Position numbers and translations under genes: made by a program
Source: Sphingobium sp. EP60837
GTDB taxonomy: Bacteria; Pseudomonadota; Alphaproteobacteria; Sphingomonadales; Sphingomonadaceae
Length of the DNA: 64,000 bases
Assembly (NCBI RefSeq): GCF_001658005.1
Contig: NZ_CP015987.1
Span: 124,001-188,000, forward strand
Direction of reading: 5' to 3'
Shown here: positions 8,836 to 17,002 of the stretch, piece after piece
Position numbering within the stretch: position 1 is the first letter of the stretch
Layout of the letters: each line of letters starts with the position of its first letter
The notes under the pieces: generated by a model
What the model saw: the letters and a program-made list of their open reading frames with translations, nothing else
Told to the model about the DNA's origin: nothing
Database searches by the model: none

Positions 8836-9417
8836 TTATTGATCGATTTGATCGATATGCCGAGCGATGCTGGCAAGCGCTTGGGCAAGCGCGCGCTCGC
8901 AGGCCGATATATCTTGATCGAGGCGCTTGGCAATTTCGTTGAGATCGAGGCCCCCAAATCGGTGCAGCATGAACACCTGTCGCTGCCTTTCCGGTAATGC
9001 CGCGATTGCTTCGACGTAGCGAGAACGGGCGAAATTCGGCAACGATGGCAGGATGAGGCTCCAATCGACCAGAAACTGGGCGTGAACCCAGACCCCCGCA
9101 GCCGTCGGCATGACATTTGTTTGTCCGACATCGACGCGCACGCCTGGTGGAATGTCCGCCAGTTGAACTGCCTCGGCCGTCGCAAGGCTAAGAGGAGTTG
9201 GCGCCTGCTGCTGCAGGAGGCGATCGATATTGTCGGCAAGCGCGGCATAGCGTCGTCGTTGCATCGGCCAGAAGCGCCCGAATGAAGGCTTGCGCAAGGC
9301 TGCGGCGATTTCCCGCAGAAGGGGCCCAAGGTGGATCGGGCTGCCGCCGAAGGCGATATTAGTCTCGCCTGGGTCGACGCCCTTGGAGGCGGTTTGATTG
9401 GAAGGTTTGGATGACAT
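8836..9417 (-). CDS. Sigma-70 region 4-only protein
   Basis: 193 residues. The last 55 or so form a sigma-70 region 4 helix-turn-helix of the FecI-like kind: ALPERQRQVFMLHRFGGLDLNEIAKRL, then a recognition-helix segment ISACERALAQALASI. The first ~130 residues carry no region 2, so it cannot melt a promoter like a normal sigma factor. The middle part is rich in Pro/Gly and includes VQLADIPPGVRVDVG. It may be a decayed ECF sigma factor, an anti-sigma decoy or a DNA-binding regulator. Its start at 9417 is preceded on the minus strand by a purine-rich stretch. It is transcribed toward the small protein gene and lies just downstream of the MarR-like gene. Confidence 0.65.
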   Translation of the reverse strand: MSSKPSNQTASKGVDPGETNIAFGGSPIHLGPLLREIAAALRKPSFGRFWPMQRRRYAALADNIDRLLQQQAPTPLSLATAEAVQLADIPPGVRVDVGQTNVMPTAAGVWVHAQFLVDWSLILPSLPNFARSRYVEAIAALPERQRQVFMLHRFGGLDLNEIAKRLDQDISACERALAQALASIARHIDQIDQ

Positions 9418-9479
9418 GACGAACTCCCGATTGAGGGTCCGCCATTTCCTCCCTCTCCCCTCCCCCAGACGTCAGGATG

Positions 9480-9857
9480 TCACAGGCCAGTGTCCGCTCT
9501 ATCGGCGACCGCATCGAAAATTTCCACCAGGGCCGATCTCGCCATTTCAGTCAGGCGGATATAGATGCGCCTTCCATCGAGTGTATCCGCTTCACGGGAT
9601 ACCCAGCCCCGCTTCCGAAGAATTCTAATCGCACTTCGCGCGGTTGTGGGTGGCACATTGGCCGCGCTGGCAAGACTGGAGATCGCAATATTACGGCCTC
9701 GACATTCGGAGATGTAGAGGTCCAGCAGCATGTCCCAGGCGGGATCGGCACACAGGTCAAATCCGATATGCCTGCCGACGAGGTGGCGATTGGCAATCAG
9801 ATTGAGGCATGTTTCGACCCGGCGTTCATGTCGCCGGCTGTCGTCGCTCCGCTCCAC
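9480..9857 (-). CDS. MarR-like winged-helix transcriptional regulator
   Basis: 125 residues. A winged helix-turn-helix is seen in ISSLASAANVPPTTARSAIRILRKRGWVSREADTLDGRRIYIRLTE, with recognition helix TTARSAIRIL and the wing DGRRIYI; this matches the MarR/helix-turn-helix type often linked to sphingomonad LuxR genes. The GTG at 9857 is the best available start. It diverges from luxR, so it is well placed to regulate the quorum-sensing operon. A palindrome lies in the shared upstream region. Confidence 0.7.
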   Translation of the reverse strand: MERSDDSRRHERRVETCLNLIANRHLVGRHIGFDLCADPAWDMLLDLYISECRGRNIAISSLASAANVPPTTARSAIRILRKRGWVSREADTLDGRRIYIRLTEMARSALVEIFDAVADRADTGL

Positions 9858-10159
9858 CTCATCACCGGCGATATGTGGCGGAACGATCAGCTAGGCAGGA
9901 AGGCTGAAAGCAAGCTGCAACGAGCTTAAACGCCAGGACCTCACCCATGCCGTAAATCCCCTTAACTGTCGCCGATACGGCGAAAATTTTATCTCCCAGT
10001 GGCCAGCGCATCCCTATTCACCCCATAGCAAAACTGTCACAAATATTTCACGCGGCCGCGCTTCCGCCCATTCCCTGAAAGGGGGTGATTGGATGCAGTT
10101 GCCCGCGAAAGGATGGGTCGCAGATGCTTACTTAGTTTTAGGCAACAGGGGACTTACCG
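9858..10159. other. Divergent promoter region between MarR-like gene and luxR
   Basis: 302 bases without a gene. It holds the 15-bp palindrome at 9969-9983 and an imperfect inverted repeat CCCT-GAA-AGGG at 10073-10083 that could be a regulator site close to luxR. A run AATTTTAT at 9985-9993 is the most AT-rich part. Confidence 0.5.
9969..9983. promoter_or_regulatory. Palindromic motif TCGCCG-ATA-CGGCGA, candidate operator
   Basis: Perfect 6-bp arms around a 3-base centre, 111 bases upstream of the MarR-like start and in the luxR promoter region. It shares TGTCGCCGAT-N-CGGCG with intergenic sites at 25487-25501 and, less perfectly, 49531-49545, and the core with 24286-24300. Confidence 0.45.
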
Positions 10160-10912
10160 ATGCTCATGTCACCAAAAATGATCGAGTTCATGGACAGCTG
10201 CCGGGCCATCACGGACGAGACCGGCCTTCGCGATATGCTCGACCAAATGACAAGGGAACTTGGTTTCAATCAGTATGCATTACTCCATCACGTCGATCTG
10301 GTGCGGCCGCCCGCGCATTCGATCACATTGCTGGGTTATGAGGACAGCTGGATGGAGCGGATTTTGCGATACCGCTATTTTCACGACGATCCGATATTGG
10401 CTGCAAGCAATCGCCGGCTGACCGGCTTTGGTTGGCGGGAGGTGCCCGACATCATCCGTCTCAGCCGGCGTCAGCGCCGGATATTGCACGAAGCACGGGC
10501 GCACGGCCTGCGGGATGGCTTTACCGTACCGCTTCAGCTTGCGGGTGAATATCGTGGGACCTGCTCCTTCGCCAGCGACCATCCGATTGAACTCACCGCC
10601 GATCTTATCGGTAGCGCCCAACTGGTCGGGACATTCTGCTTCGAGGTCGCCCGCCGGATCACCAAGCAGGGCGGCGCATCGACCTCCCAAATACCCGTGC
10701 TCACGCAGCGCCAGCTTGACTGTCTCGTTTTCGTGGGCTCGGGCAAGACTAATTGGGAGATCGGAAAGATCCTTGGAGTTTCGGAGGATACCATCCACAA
10801 ACATGTTTCAAGCGCGATGCGCAAATATGACGTGGGCAAAAGGACACTGCTCGTCGTGCGCGCTTTGTTCGATGGGCAACTGAGCTACAGGGACATGCTG
10901 CGGATGCATTAA
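10160..10912 (+). CDS. luxR: LuxR-family quorum-sensing transcriptional regulator
   Basis: 250 residues. The N-terminal autoinducer-binding domain (about 15-165) shows the family pattern: YFHDDPIL (conserved Tyr/Asp/Pro), FGWREV (Trp) and GLRDGFTVPLQ (Gly). The C-terminal GerE helix-turn-helix (about 183-245) reads LTQRQLDCLVFVGSGKTNWEIGKIL with recognition helix SEDTIHKHVSSAM. It should bind an acyl-homoserine lactone made by the LuxI 75 bases downstream and switch transcription. Start ATG at 10160 with AGGGGA upstream; an ATG two codons later is also possible. Confidence 0.93.
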   Translation: MLMSPKMIEFMDSCRAITDETGLRDMLDQMTRELGFNQYALLHHVDLVRPPAHSITLLGYEDSWMERILRYRYFHDDPILAASNRRLTGFGWREVPDIIRLSRRQRRILHEARAHGLRDGFTVPLQLAGEYRGTCSFASDHPIELTADLIGSAQLVGTFCFEVARRITKQGGASTSQIPVLTQRQLDCLVFVGSGKTNWEIGKILGVSEDTIHKHVSSAMRKYDVGKRTLLVVRALFDGQLSYRDMLRMH

Positions 10913-10917
10913 AGCAC

Positions 10918-10929
10918 CCCTGTTCAGGG
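10918..10929. promoter_or_regulatory. Palindrome CCCTG-TT-CAGGG upstream of luxI, lux-box-like
   Basis: A 12-bp inverted repeat between luxR stop and luxI start. The CCTG..CAGG arms resemble the ends of lux boxes, the sites of LuxR-type regulators, though the repeat is shorter than the classic 20 bp. It could also act as a weak terminator of luxR. Confidence 0.35.
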
Positions 10930-10987
10930 AATAGCGCGGAATCACGATCCTTCACATCCTGCCAATCTCTTAAGCAGGAGGACGAAG

Positions 10988-11623
10988 ATGCTGTCTTTTG
11001 AACAGGGTGTATCTGCGCGCGTGCCCGACGCGCTCATGGCCGACATGTATCGGGATCGCAAACGGGTTTTCATCGATCTGCTGGGCTGGGACTTACCGGT
11101 TTTGGACGGCAAGTTCGAGATAGACCAGTTTGATGGTCCCGATACTCTTTACCTCATCGTGGGGCAGCCGGATGGAACGCATCTGGGATCCATGCGATTG
11201 CTGCCCACCGACCGGCCCACGATCATCGGCGATTTCTTCGAGCATCTTTGCGATACCGAGGCGCCAAGGTCCGGTCAGGTCTGGGAGCTATCCCGTTTGT
11301 GCCTCAGTCCTCGAATTCGCGCGGCGGAGCGTCGCGGTGTCCGCAACCGGTTACTGACCTCCGCCGTTCAGTTCGCGTTGCGAAATGGCATAAGCGGCTA
11401 TTGCTGCGTGACGCACGCTTGGTATCTCCCTGAGGTCATGGCCTATGGCTGGCAATGCAGGCCGCTAGGCCTTCCTCAGTTCGACCCGGGCGGAATGGTC
11501 GGCGCCTTAGAGATATCGATCAACGAGGAAACGCCCCGCCTGATGGCGGAGGCGGGAACCTGGGACGAGACGCCGGTTCAAACCTACGTCGATGCGGCGC
11601 TTGGCGAGGGGGGCGTTCAATGA
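10988..11623 (+). CDS. luxI: Acyl-homoserine-lactone synthase, LuxI family
   Basis: 211 residues, the usual size. It makes N-acyl-homoserine lactone from S-adenosylmethionine and acyl-ACP or acyl-CoA. The invariant residues are in place: Arg, Phe and Trp in RDRKRVFIDLLGW, the two Asp in EIDQFDGPDTLYLI, Arg in GSMRLLPT, and Glu/Arg in WELSRLCL. A strong AGGAGG site precedes the ATG. The phyH gene overlaps its stop by 4 bases (ATGA), so both are translated together. Acyl chain length cannot be read from sequence. Confidence 0.93.
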   Translation: MLSFEQGVSARVPDALMADMYRDRKRVFIDLLGWDLPVLDGKFEIDQFDGPDTLYLIVGQPDGTHLGSMRLLPTDRPTIIGDFFEHLCDTEAPRSGQVWELSRLCLSPRIRAAERRGVRNRLLTSAVQFALRNGISGYCCVTHAWYLPEVMAYGWQCRPLGLPQFDPGGMVGALEISINEETPRLMAEAGTWDETPVQTYVDAALGEGGVQ

Positions 11624-12504
11624 AGCACGAACCCATTAGCAGTGCAGCACAGCCTCACATCGATATTTTGATGACGCAGGGCTATTGCGTCGTGGACAAT
11701 GTCATACCCGCAGCACTTGTCCAGGGACTTGCCTCAGATCTTGGCGATTGCTTCGCAGCCACACAGCCGTCACAGGGTCCCTTTTACGGCGCTGACACGG
11801 TCCGGTTCGGCGGGCTGCTGGATCGCTCCCCCTTGTCCGCCCTGTTCGTACAACATCCTCTCATTGTCGAGATTGTCGAGGCGATCCTTGGGCCATGGTG
11901 CGACAATATTCAGCTCAATCTCACCCAGGCTATTGAGATACGTCCAGGTGCCGAGCAGCAGGTGCCCCATCGCGACCAGGACATGTGGCCTGTGAGCAGG
12001 ATGTTGCCATGCGACCACGGAGCCGAATATCTGGTGAATGTCATGTGGCCTTTCACAGAGTATCGGCCGGAAAATGGCTCCACGCTACTATGGCCGGGAA
12101 GTCATCGGCGCCGCAGTGAAGATTTGATCGCTCCGGATCAGGCAACATCGCTGGAAATCGCACCCGGCTCTGCGCTCCTGTTCCTGGGGTCGACGCTACA
12201 CTGTGGGGGCGCGAACCGGACCGCAGCGGCGCGCAGGGGAATGATCGTTAGCTATGCGTTGGGGTGGCTCAAGCCCTATGAAATCCAGACTCTCGTCTAC
12301 CCGCCCGAAAAGGCGCGGCGCTTCACGCCCGATCTTGCGCGATTGGTCGGCTACCAGATCCATCGCCCCAATCTGGGAAATGTCGAGGGCCGGTGCCCAT
12401 CCGAACTGTTGGGCGGTCTACAGCAAAACGGAGCCGTCGATGCTCTCGCTGCCGAGCAGATTGCCCTCATTGAGGCATTCCACGCTCAACGGCCAGCCTG
12501 CTAA
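11620..12504 (+). CDS. Phytanoyl-CoA dioxygenase (PhyH) family protein
   Basis: 294 residues. Fe(II)/2-oxoglutarate oxygenase of the PhyH family, with the iron triad His117-x-Asp119 in PHRDQDMW and distal His194 in LHCGG, and the Arg that holds 2-oxoglutarate in ARRGMIVSYALGW. The motif WPGSHRR is also typical. It starts at an ATG overlapping the luxI stop, so translation is coupled. The pairing of luxI with a phyH gene is known in sphingomonads; the oxygenase may modify the signal or its acyl precursor, but that role is inferred. A longer in-frame extension upstream runs through luxI and is not used. Confidence 0.88.
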   Translation: MKHEPISSAAQPHIDILMTQGYCVVDNVIPAALVQGLASDLGDCFAATQPSQGPFYGADTVRFGGLLDRSPLSALFVQHPLIVEIVEAILGPWCDNIQLNLTQAIEIRPGAEQQVPHRDQDMWPVSRMLPCDHGAEYLVNVMWPFTEYRPENGSTLLWPGSHRRRSEDLIAPDQATSLEIAPGSALLFLGSTLHCGGANRTAAARRGMIVSYALGWLKPYEIQTLVYPPEKARRFTPDLARLVGYQIHRPNLGNVEGRCPSELLGGLQQNGAVDALAAEQIALIEAFHAQRPAC

Positions 12505-12769
12505 CGGCAAATCCGAGTGCTTCACCCTTCATTCGCTACCGACTGGGATGGGGCGCCGCGACAAATACCAGCGCTCGTCTCTCCAAAAAAGGGCACCGAT
12601 GAGCACGTCAGGAAGTTCGTAACACGCCCGCCAAGGCGCTCAATGACCGGCTGAACGGCTAATAGGGGCGGCGTTCCCTGTATCAAACGCGGAACGCCAC
12701 CCGTAAGCCATGGCGCTGATCTTCGCACCGAGCGCGTGACTATTGGGCCGCACGATCTATATCCAAGCC

Positions 12770-13132
12770 ATGTACGACCTAGACACACTTTTTTCGCGGC
12801 TTGCGAGGTCGTCTTTCCGCTCCCGTTTCCGTCTGAACACGAAGGACGAAGCCTATCTTCGGGAACGCGGGATCGAAACGGTCCTTGTCCATGCCGCAGA
12901 CTTCGTCGGGAAGCGGCTTGCCCCGGCAGCCCCAAAGAATGACGGCAAGCAGACGCCGATGCGCGGGCACCCTGTCTTCATAGCCCAGCATGCCACGGCG
13001 ACCTGCTGCCGCGATTGTCTGTCCAAATGGCATGCTATTCCACCGGGGCAGGAACTGAGCGCTCAGCAGCAGACCTATGTCGTGGGCGTCATCGAACATT
13101 GGCTTCGCTCCAAATATGGACCATCCCAATAG
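12770..13132 (+). CDS. DUF4186 family protein
   Basis: 120 residues. The whole length matches the DUF4186 pattern: LDTLFSRLARSSFRSRF, then LRERGIETVLVHAADFV, the loop NDGKQTPMRGHPVF, QHATATCCRDCLSKWH with paired Cys, and a closing helix. The His/Cys residues suggest a bound metal. Function is unknown. The ATG at 12770 begins MYDLDTLF and fits family N-termini; a TTG nine codons upstream is rejected. It stands alone between phyH and a gap. Confidence 0.85.
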   Translation: MYDLDTLFSRLARSSFRSRFRLNTKDEAYLRERGIETVLVHAADFVGKRLAPAAPKNDGKQTPMRGHPVFIAQHATATCCRDCLSKWHAIPPGQELSAQQQTYVVGVIEHWLRSKYGPSQ

Positions 13133-13664
13133 CCGTTGCGTACCGCACAAAATATAGCTGTTCTCGGAACGTCAGGTTTTAAACGATGCCTTACTCGAAG
13201 CGACCGATCCACATTTTCAATGGAGTTCTTGCTTTTCCTTTGCCCGCAGCAACCGCTGCCCTTGTGTCGATGATTGCGCGGAAGGTCACCCTTCGTCCCG
13301 TCAGACCGATGATAAGGTCCAAGTCATGCACGACCGCGGCATTCCTTTTCAGTCGACGTCACTGAACCCCTGTGCGGCCATCAAAAGGGGCATCCCGCTT
13401 CGACGGCAACAGCAAAAGCTTCAAAGCTATGACCATCATCGCCGCCGTCACCACATGATGGCCTTGACGAGTTCGCCTTAAACTTCCTCGAAGCTATATT
13501 CTCGATTTGTTCGAAAATGGCCCGGAACCTAGCTGAGGTGAAATCTTCGCAAGTGAGACGTTACCACCCAAAACCGGTCTTGAAGCGAAACCAGATCGCG
13601 ATATTTACATTTGAGGTCTTTGCGGGCAGATAGCAGCAACATTCTTTTGATATGGGTCCACAAC
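13133..13664. other. 530-bp intergenic stretch
   Basis: No convincing gene on either strand. Frames are short and interrupted. The right end must hold the promoter of the MucR-like gene, but I see no clear -35/-10 pair or repeat. Confidence 0.5.
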
Positions 13665-14525
13665 ATGGCAGACGACAATCAGACCGACCTTACCGCTCTT
13701 ACTGTTCAGCTCGTGAGCGCATTTGTTTCCAACAACACTGTCGCGAGCGACAGCCTGGCGGACTTGATCAAGACGACCCGGGCGGCGCTTACTGTTGTGC
13801 CGACGCCTGCGGTCGAGGAACCGGCCGCCCCGATTTTTGCGCCCGCTGTGTCGGTACGCAAGAGCCTGTCCTCGCCCGAACACATCATCAGCCTGATCGA
13901 CGGCAAACCTTACAAGACTTTGAAGCGTCATCTGGCCGCGAACAACCTCACGCCCGAACAGTATCGCGAGCGCTATAAGCTGCCGAAGACCTATCCGCTG
14001 GTGGCGCCAAGTTATTCGGACTCGCGCCGCGCTGTCGCGGAAAAGATCGGACTGGGCAGAAAGCCAGTCGTCGCTGCCAAGCCCGTCGAAGCTGCACCCG
14101 CTCTGGCAGTTGCATCAACTGCAGTGGCTGCGGCAACGACGAAGGCCCCTAAGAAAGCGGCTCCCGCTCCGGCGAAGAAGTCTGCAAAGGCAAATGTCTC
14201 GCCTGCTACCGGCGCCGCTCATCCTGCGGCTAAGGCACTGGAGGTCGCCGCAAAACCTACCATGGCCACTGGGAAAAAGACCGCAAAAACGAGAGATGCC
14301 CAGCCCAAGGCCACTCCCATGATTGCGAGCGGTGCGATCACCGCTGGTGCCGCGCCTGCCGCCGTGAAGAAGGAAGCGCGCAAGCGCCTGTCAATCGCTG
14401 CTCCGAAGGCTGAAAAGGTCGACGCAAAGGCCAAGGCCGCTCCCGCATCGAAACCGGCCAGATCCGCTACGAAGAAAGCAGAGCCGGCTTCTAAGGCAAG
14501 CGAACTCGCACCAGTGAAAGCCTGA
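13665..14525 (+). CDS. MucR/Ros-family regulator with long Ala/Lys-rich tail
   Basis: 286 residues in two parts. Residues 1-132 follow the MucR pattern: N-terminal helices, VSVRKSL, the zinc-finger-like segment IISLIDGKPYKTLKRHL, then TPEQYRERYKLPKTYPLVAPSYS and AEKIGLG. The position of the first zinc Cys is Ser76 and the second is not Cys; the second His is also missing, so zinc is probably not bound. Residues 134-286 are a low-complexity Ala/Lys/Pro tail like histone H1 (pieces APKKAAPAPAKKSAK, KKEARKRLS). MucR proteins act as H-NS-like silencers of AT-rich and horizontally gained genes; the tail should add non-specific DNA compaction. The ATG of MADDNQTDL is preferred over one 18 codons upstream. 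Confidence 0.85.
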   Translation: MADDNQTDLTALTVQLVSAFVSNNTVASDSLADLIKTTRAALTVVPTPAVEEPAAPIFAPAVSVRKSLSSPEHIISLIDGKPYKTLKRHLAANNLTPEQYRERYKLPKTYPLVAPSYSDSRRAVAEKIGLGRKPVVAAKPVEAAPALAVASTAVAAATTKAPKKAAPAPAKKSAKANVSPATGAAHPAAKALEVAAKPTMATGKKTAKTRDAQPKATPMIASGAITAGAAPAAVKKEARKRLSIAAPKAEKVDAKAKAAPASKPARSATKKAEPASKASELAPVKA

Positions 14526-14533
14526 TACAGAGC

Positions 14534-14560
14534 GGGAGCGCGGCCTTCGGTCTCGCTCCC
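14534..14560 (+). terminator. Hairpin with UUCG loop after the MucR-like gene
   Basis: GGGAGCG (14534-14540) pairs with CGCTCCC (14554-14560) around an inner C(TTCG)G loop, 9 bases after the stop. There is only a short CTT afterwards rather than a U-tract, so it may stop transcription or protect the mRNA end. Confidence 0.55.
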
Positions 14561-15367
14561 CTTGCCCGGATTTTTCGAAAGCTGCCGAGGGGCTATATGC
14601 CTCCGCAATGGTGCCCGCATCTTGGCCCATCGCTCATTGAGCACCCCCCTTTTCTGATTGATGGCGCTGATGGTCACCCAAGAGTGCGGTATACGAATGC
14701 CGCTTGCCTCCCCACGACGCGCATGGCTGAGAAGTCCTATCAATCCTGGCATTGGACGCGTCACTTAACCGCTCTGCAAGCATGACACGCGGCGTTTCGC
14801 AGGGTGACGACGTAGTAGCGCACCCCTCGTCCGTTCCAAGGCCAATGGTGAAATTTACCTCGACCGCGACAGCGGCGTCTATCGTCCGGGGAAACATCAT
14901 TTGAGGCATATTCTGCCGCGGCAAGGACTGATGAAGATTGCAGTTTGCGCCTACGAAAAAAGCAAAAACCTTCCAGCGACATCGTCATCACCCTGGGTCA
15001 TCCCATGATGGAACCCCGACGCATAGAGCCTATGAAGCAGATGATGTATCGGTAACAAAGGACGGCTATGCCCCCCATCCCTTGACACTGCCGCCCCGCT
15101 ATGCAGACTGATGAAGCGAGATCGGACTGCCGGCGGCCACTCGTGAATTTTCTCGTCAGGCATCAATCACGCTCGTCCATGACGGCCGAGCGGCCGTACC
15201 GGATCAAAGCCCTGCGCTAATGGTGTAGAGCGAACGGCGGCACCAGCATGAGCGGACTGGTCCGGTTTTCCGGATGGTTCGTGTCGGCATGTAGCAGTAT
15301 CTCATGTTCATCTCGCGCCTTTGCCCATTATTGGGCAGCGATGCAGTGCCTGGAAGGTGTCCAGGCA
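14561..15367. other. 800-bp intergenic stretch before the lasso-locus sigma factor
   Basis: No supported gene on either strand. Short frames have no family pattern. The right end should hold the promoter for the sigma/anti-sigma/receptor operon, but no clear box can be named. Confidence 0.5.
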
Positions 15368-15904
15368 ATGAATGACATTGTTCCAGACGGCCGTGGAGGC
15401 CGCGCGCCCATGCCGGCGGCCACAATCGAGGCGCTCTATCGGCATGAATCTAGGCGCCTCCTGCGCTTTTTCTCCCGTCGAACACGGCACGAAGCCGAGG
15501 CACAGGATCTCATGCACGACGCATTTCTTCGTTTGTCCCGCGCCAGTATCGAGGGAGACCCCCTCCCCTATTTGTTCAGGATCGCCAGGAATTTGCTCCT
15601 CAGCAGCATGCGGCGCGATGCCAGATGGAGGCGGCTTGTCAGCGACGTGCCAGTCGATGAAGGCAGCCTGTTTGCGTCGCCCGCAGAGCAGTCATTAAAC
15701 CTTGAGGCTGAAGACGTGAAGCGACAATATCAAAGGGTTATTGACCAACTGCCTGAGAAAACCAGACGCATCTACCTAATGCATCGCTTGGGCGGGCGAA
15801 CCTATATCGAGATAGCGCAAGAGATGGATCTGAGCGTCAAGGCGATCGAGTATCACATATCAGCGGCGTTGAAGGCGCTTGTGAGGGGAGTGGATCAGGC
15901 ATGA
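15368..15904 (+). CDS. ECF sigma factor, FecI type
   Basis: 178 residues. Region 2 is seen in YRHESRRLLRFFSRRT with EAEAQDLMHDAFLRLSR; region 4 in LPEKTRRIYLMHRLGGRTYIEIA and the recognition helix SVKAIEYHISAALKAL. It should direct RNA polymerase to the receptor/isopeptidase operon when the receptor senses its ligand. The ATG of MNDIVPDGRG fits the family N-terminus; an in-frame ATG 40 codons upstream gives a non-typical leader. The stop overlaps the fecR start (ATGA). This trio is the usual regulator set beside sphingomonad lasso peptide genes. Confidence 0.88.
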   Translation: MNDIVPDGRGGRAPMPAATIEALYRHESRRLLRFFSRRTRHEAEAQDLMHDAFLRLSRASIEGDPLPYLFRIARNLLLSSMRRDARWRRLVSDVPVDEGSLFASPAEQSLNLEAEDVKRQYQRVIDQLPEKTRRIYLMHRLGGRTYIEIAQEMDLSVKAIEYHISAALKALVRGVDQA

Positions 15905-16926
15905 CCGACGAGAGACCGGATCCGATCGCGCCCCTGGGCAATCAGCTTTATGACGATGCGGCAGATTGGTTCGCAAAAATGCGCGGCCCTGATGCAAAAT
16001 CGCATGAGCCCTATTTCAAGGCCTGGCTAGCCCGCGGCGCATTGCACCGGGCGGCCTATAACAAGGTATCGGAGATTTTCACCGACAGTGGGAGAGTGGA
16101 TGATCCTGATAGACACTGCGCGAATGAAAAGCCCCGATTGCGCCCGGGCAAGCGCGGGCTCGCCATGATCGCTCTGTTCATTGCCATGGGTACAATCTCG
16201 GCCAAGCTGATGTTCCATACAGCGCTCGATCGCCAGGAGTCCGGGCGGTTGCAGCATGCATCACTCGATCATTTCACCGTTGCGAGCGCCATCGGCGAGA
16301 TACGCAGCGTAGCTCTCCCCGATGGATCGTCTATCCTCCTCGATACGAACAGCGAGGTGCAGGTATCGTTCACCGCAACAGACCGGCGACTGAGACTTGT
16401 GCGCGGTCGTGCCCGATTTAAGGTTGCTCATGAACAACGGCCCTTCAACGTAGCCGCCGGCGCGGGAACGGTAACGGCGCGCGGCACGATCTTCGACGTG
16501 CGTCTCGCCGAAGGTGGGAAAGTATCGGTAGCTCTGCTCCGGGGCGCGGTCGATGTCACCGTGGCCAGTTCTGGAGTCATTTCACGTCAACGATTGCGCC
16601 CGGGCGAACAGACAGCCTTTGCCCCTCGCCTGGAAGCCCCTCGACCCATCGCCGACCACGAACCAAATTTGTGGACACAGGCGAAAGGCGAGTTTCATGA
16701 TGAGCCGCTGATCGACGTTGTGACCGAGGCCAACCGCTACGCCGATCTGCCCATCGAGATCGGCGATGTCGAGACAGAGCGGTTGCGCGTTTCTGGGATA
16801 TTCTCGCTGAAGAACACCAAGGCTTTAAGTATCAAGCTTGCCGCTCTTTTTAACCTGGAGCGAGAGGTGGGCAAGGAGCGGATCATCTTGCGACGTCGGC
16901 AGGACCAAAAAAGATTTCGTCCATGA
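15901..16926 (+). CDS. FecR-family anti-sigma factor
   Basis: 341 residues. A cytoplasmic DUF4880-like start (DAADWFAKMRGP, FKAWLARGALHRAAYNKV) is followed by one membrane span (about 80-98, LAMIALFIAMGTISAKL), then the periplasmic FecR domain (VALPDGSSILLDTNSEVQVSF, TARGTIFDVRL) and a C-terminal STN-like domain (FHDEPLIDVVTEANRY, RVSGIFSLKNTKAL). It holds the sigma factor inactive until the FecA-like receptor signals. Translation is coupled to the sigma gene by a 4-base overlap. Confidence 0.9.
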   Translation: MTDERPDPIAPLGNQLYDDAADWFAKMRGPDAKSHEPYFKAWLARGALHRAAYNKVSEIFTDSGRVDDPDRHCANEKPRLRPGKRGLAMIALFIAMGTISAKLMFHTALDRQESGRLQHASLDHFTVASAIGEIRSVALPDGSSILLDTNSEVQVSFTATDRRLRLVRGRARFKVAHEQRPFNVAAGAGTVTARGTIFDVRLAEGGKVSVALLRGAVDVTVASSGVISRQRLRPGEQTAFAPRLEAPRPIADHEPNLWTQAKGEFHDEPLIDVVTEANRYADLPIEIGDVETERLRVSGIFSLKNTKALSIKLAALFNLEREVGKERIILRRRQDQKRFRP

Positions 16927-16964
16927 TTAGGGGGAGCCCTCACTGAGGCGTGAAAGCCCGATGA

Positions 16965-16989
16965 GCCCGGCAAAATGAACAAGCCGGGC
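16965..16989 (+). repeat. Hairpin in the fecR-receptor gap
   Basis: GCCCGGC (16965-16971) and GCCGGGC (16983-16989) form a 7-bp stem with an 11-base loop just before the receptor ribosome binding site. It may tune receptor translation or mRNA processing. No U-tract follows, so it is not a clear terminator. Confidence 0.4.
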
Positions 16990-17002
16990 CGAAGGGGGCT
17001 TT

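Noticed and set aside
11455..11619. Longer N-terminus for PhyH
   Set aside because: This extension is luxI read in another frame; PhyH starts at the ATGA overlap.
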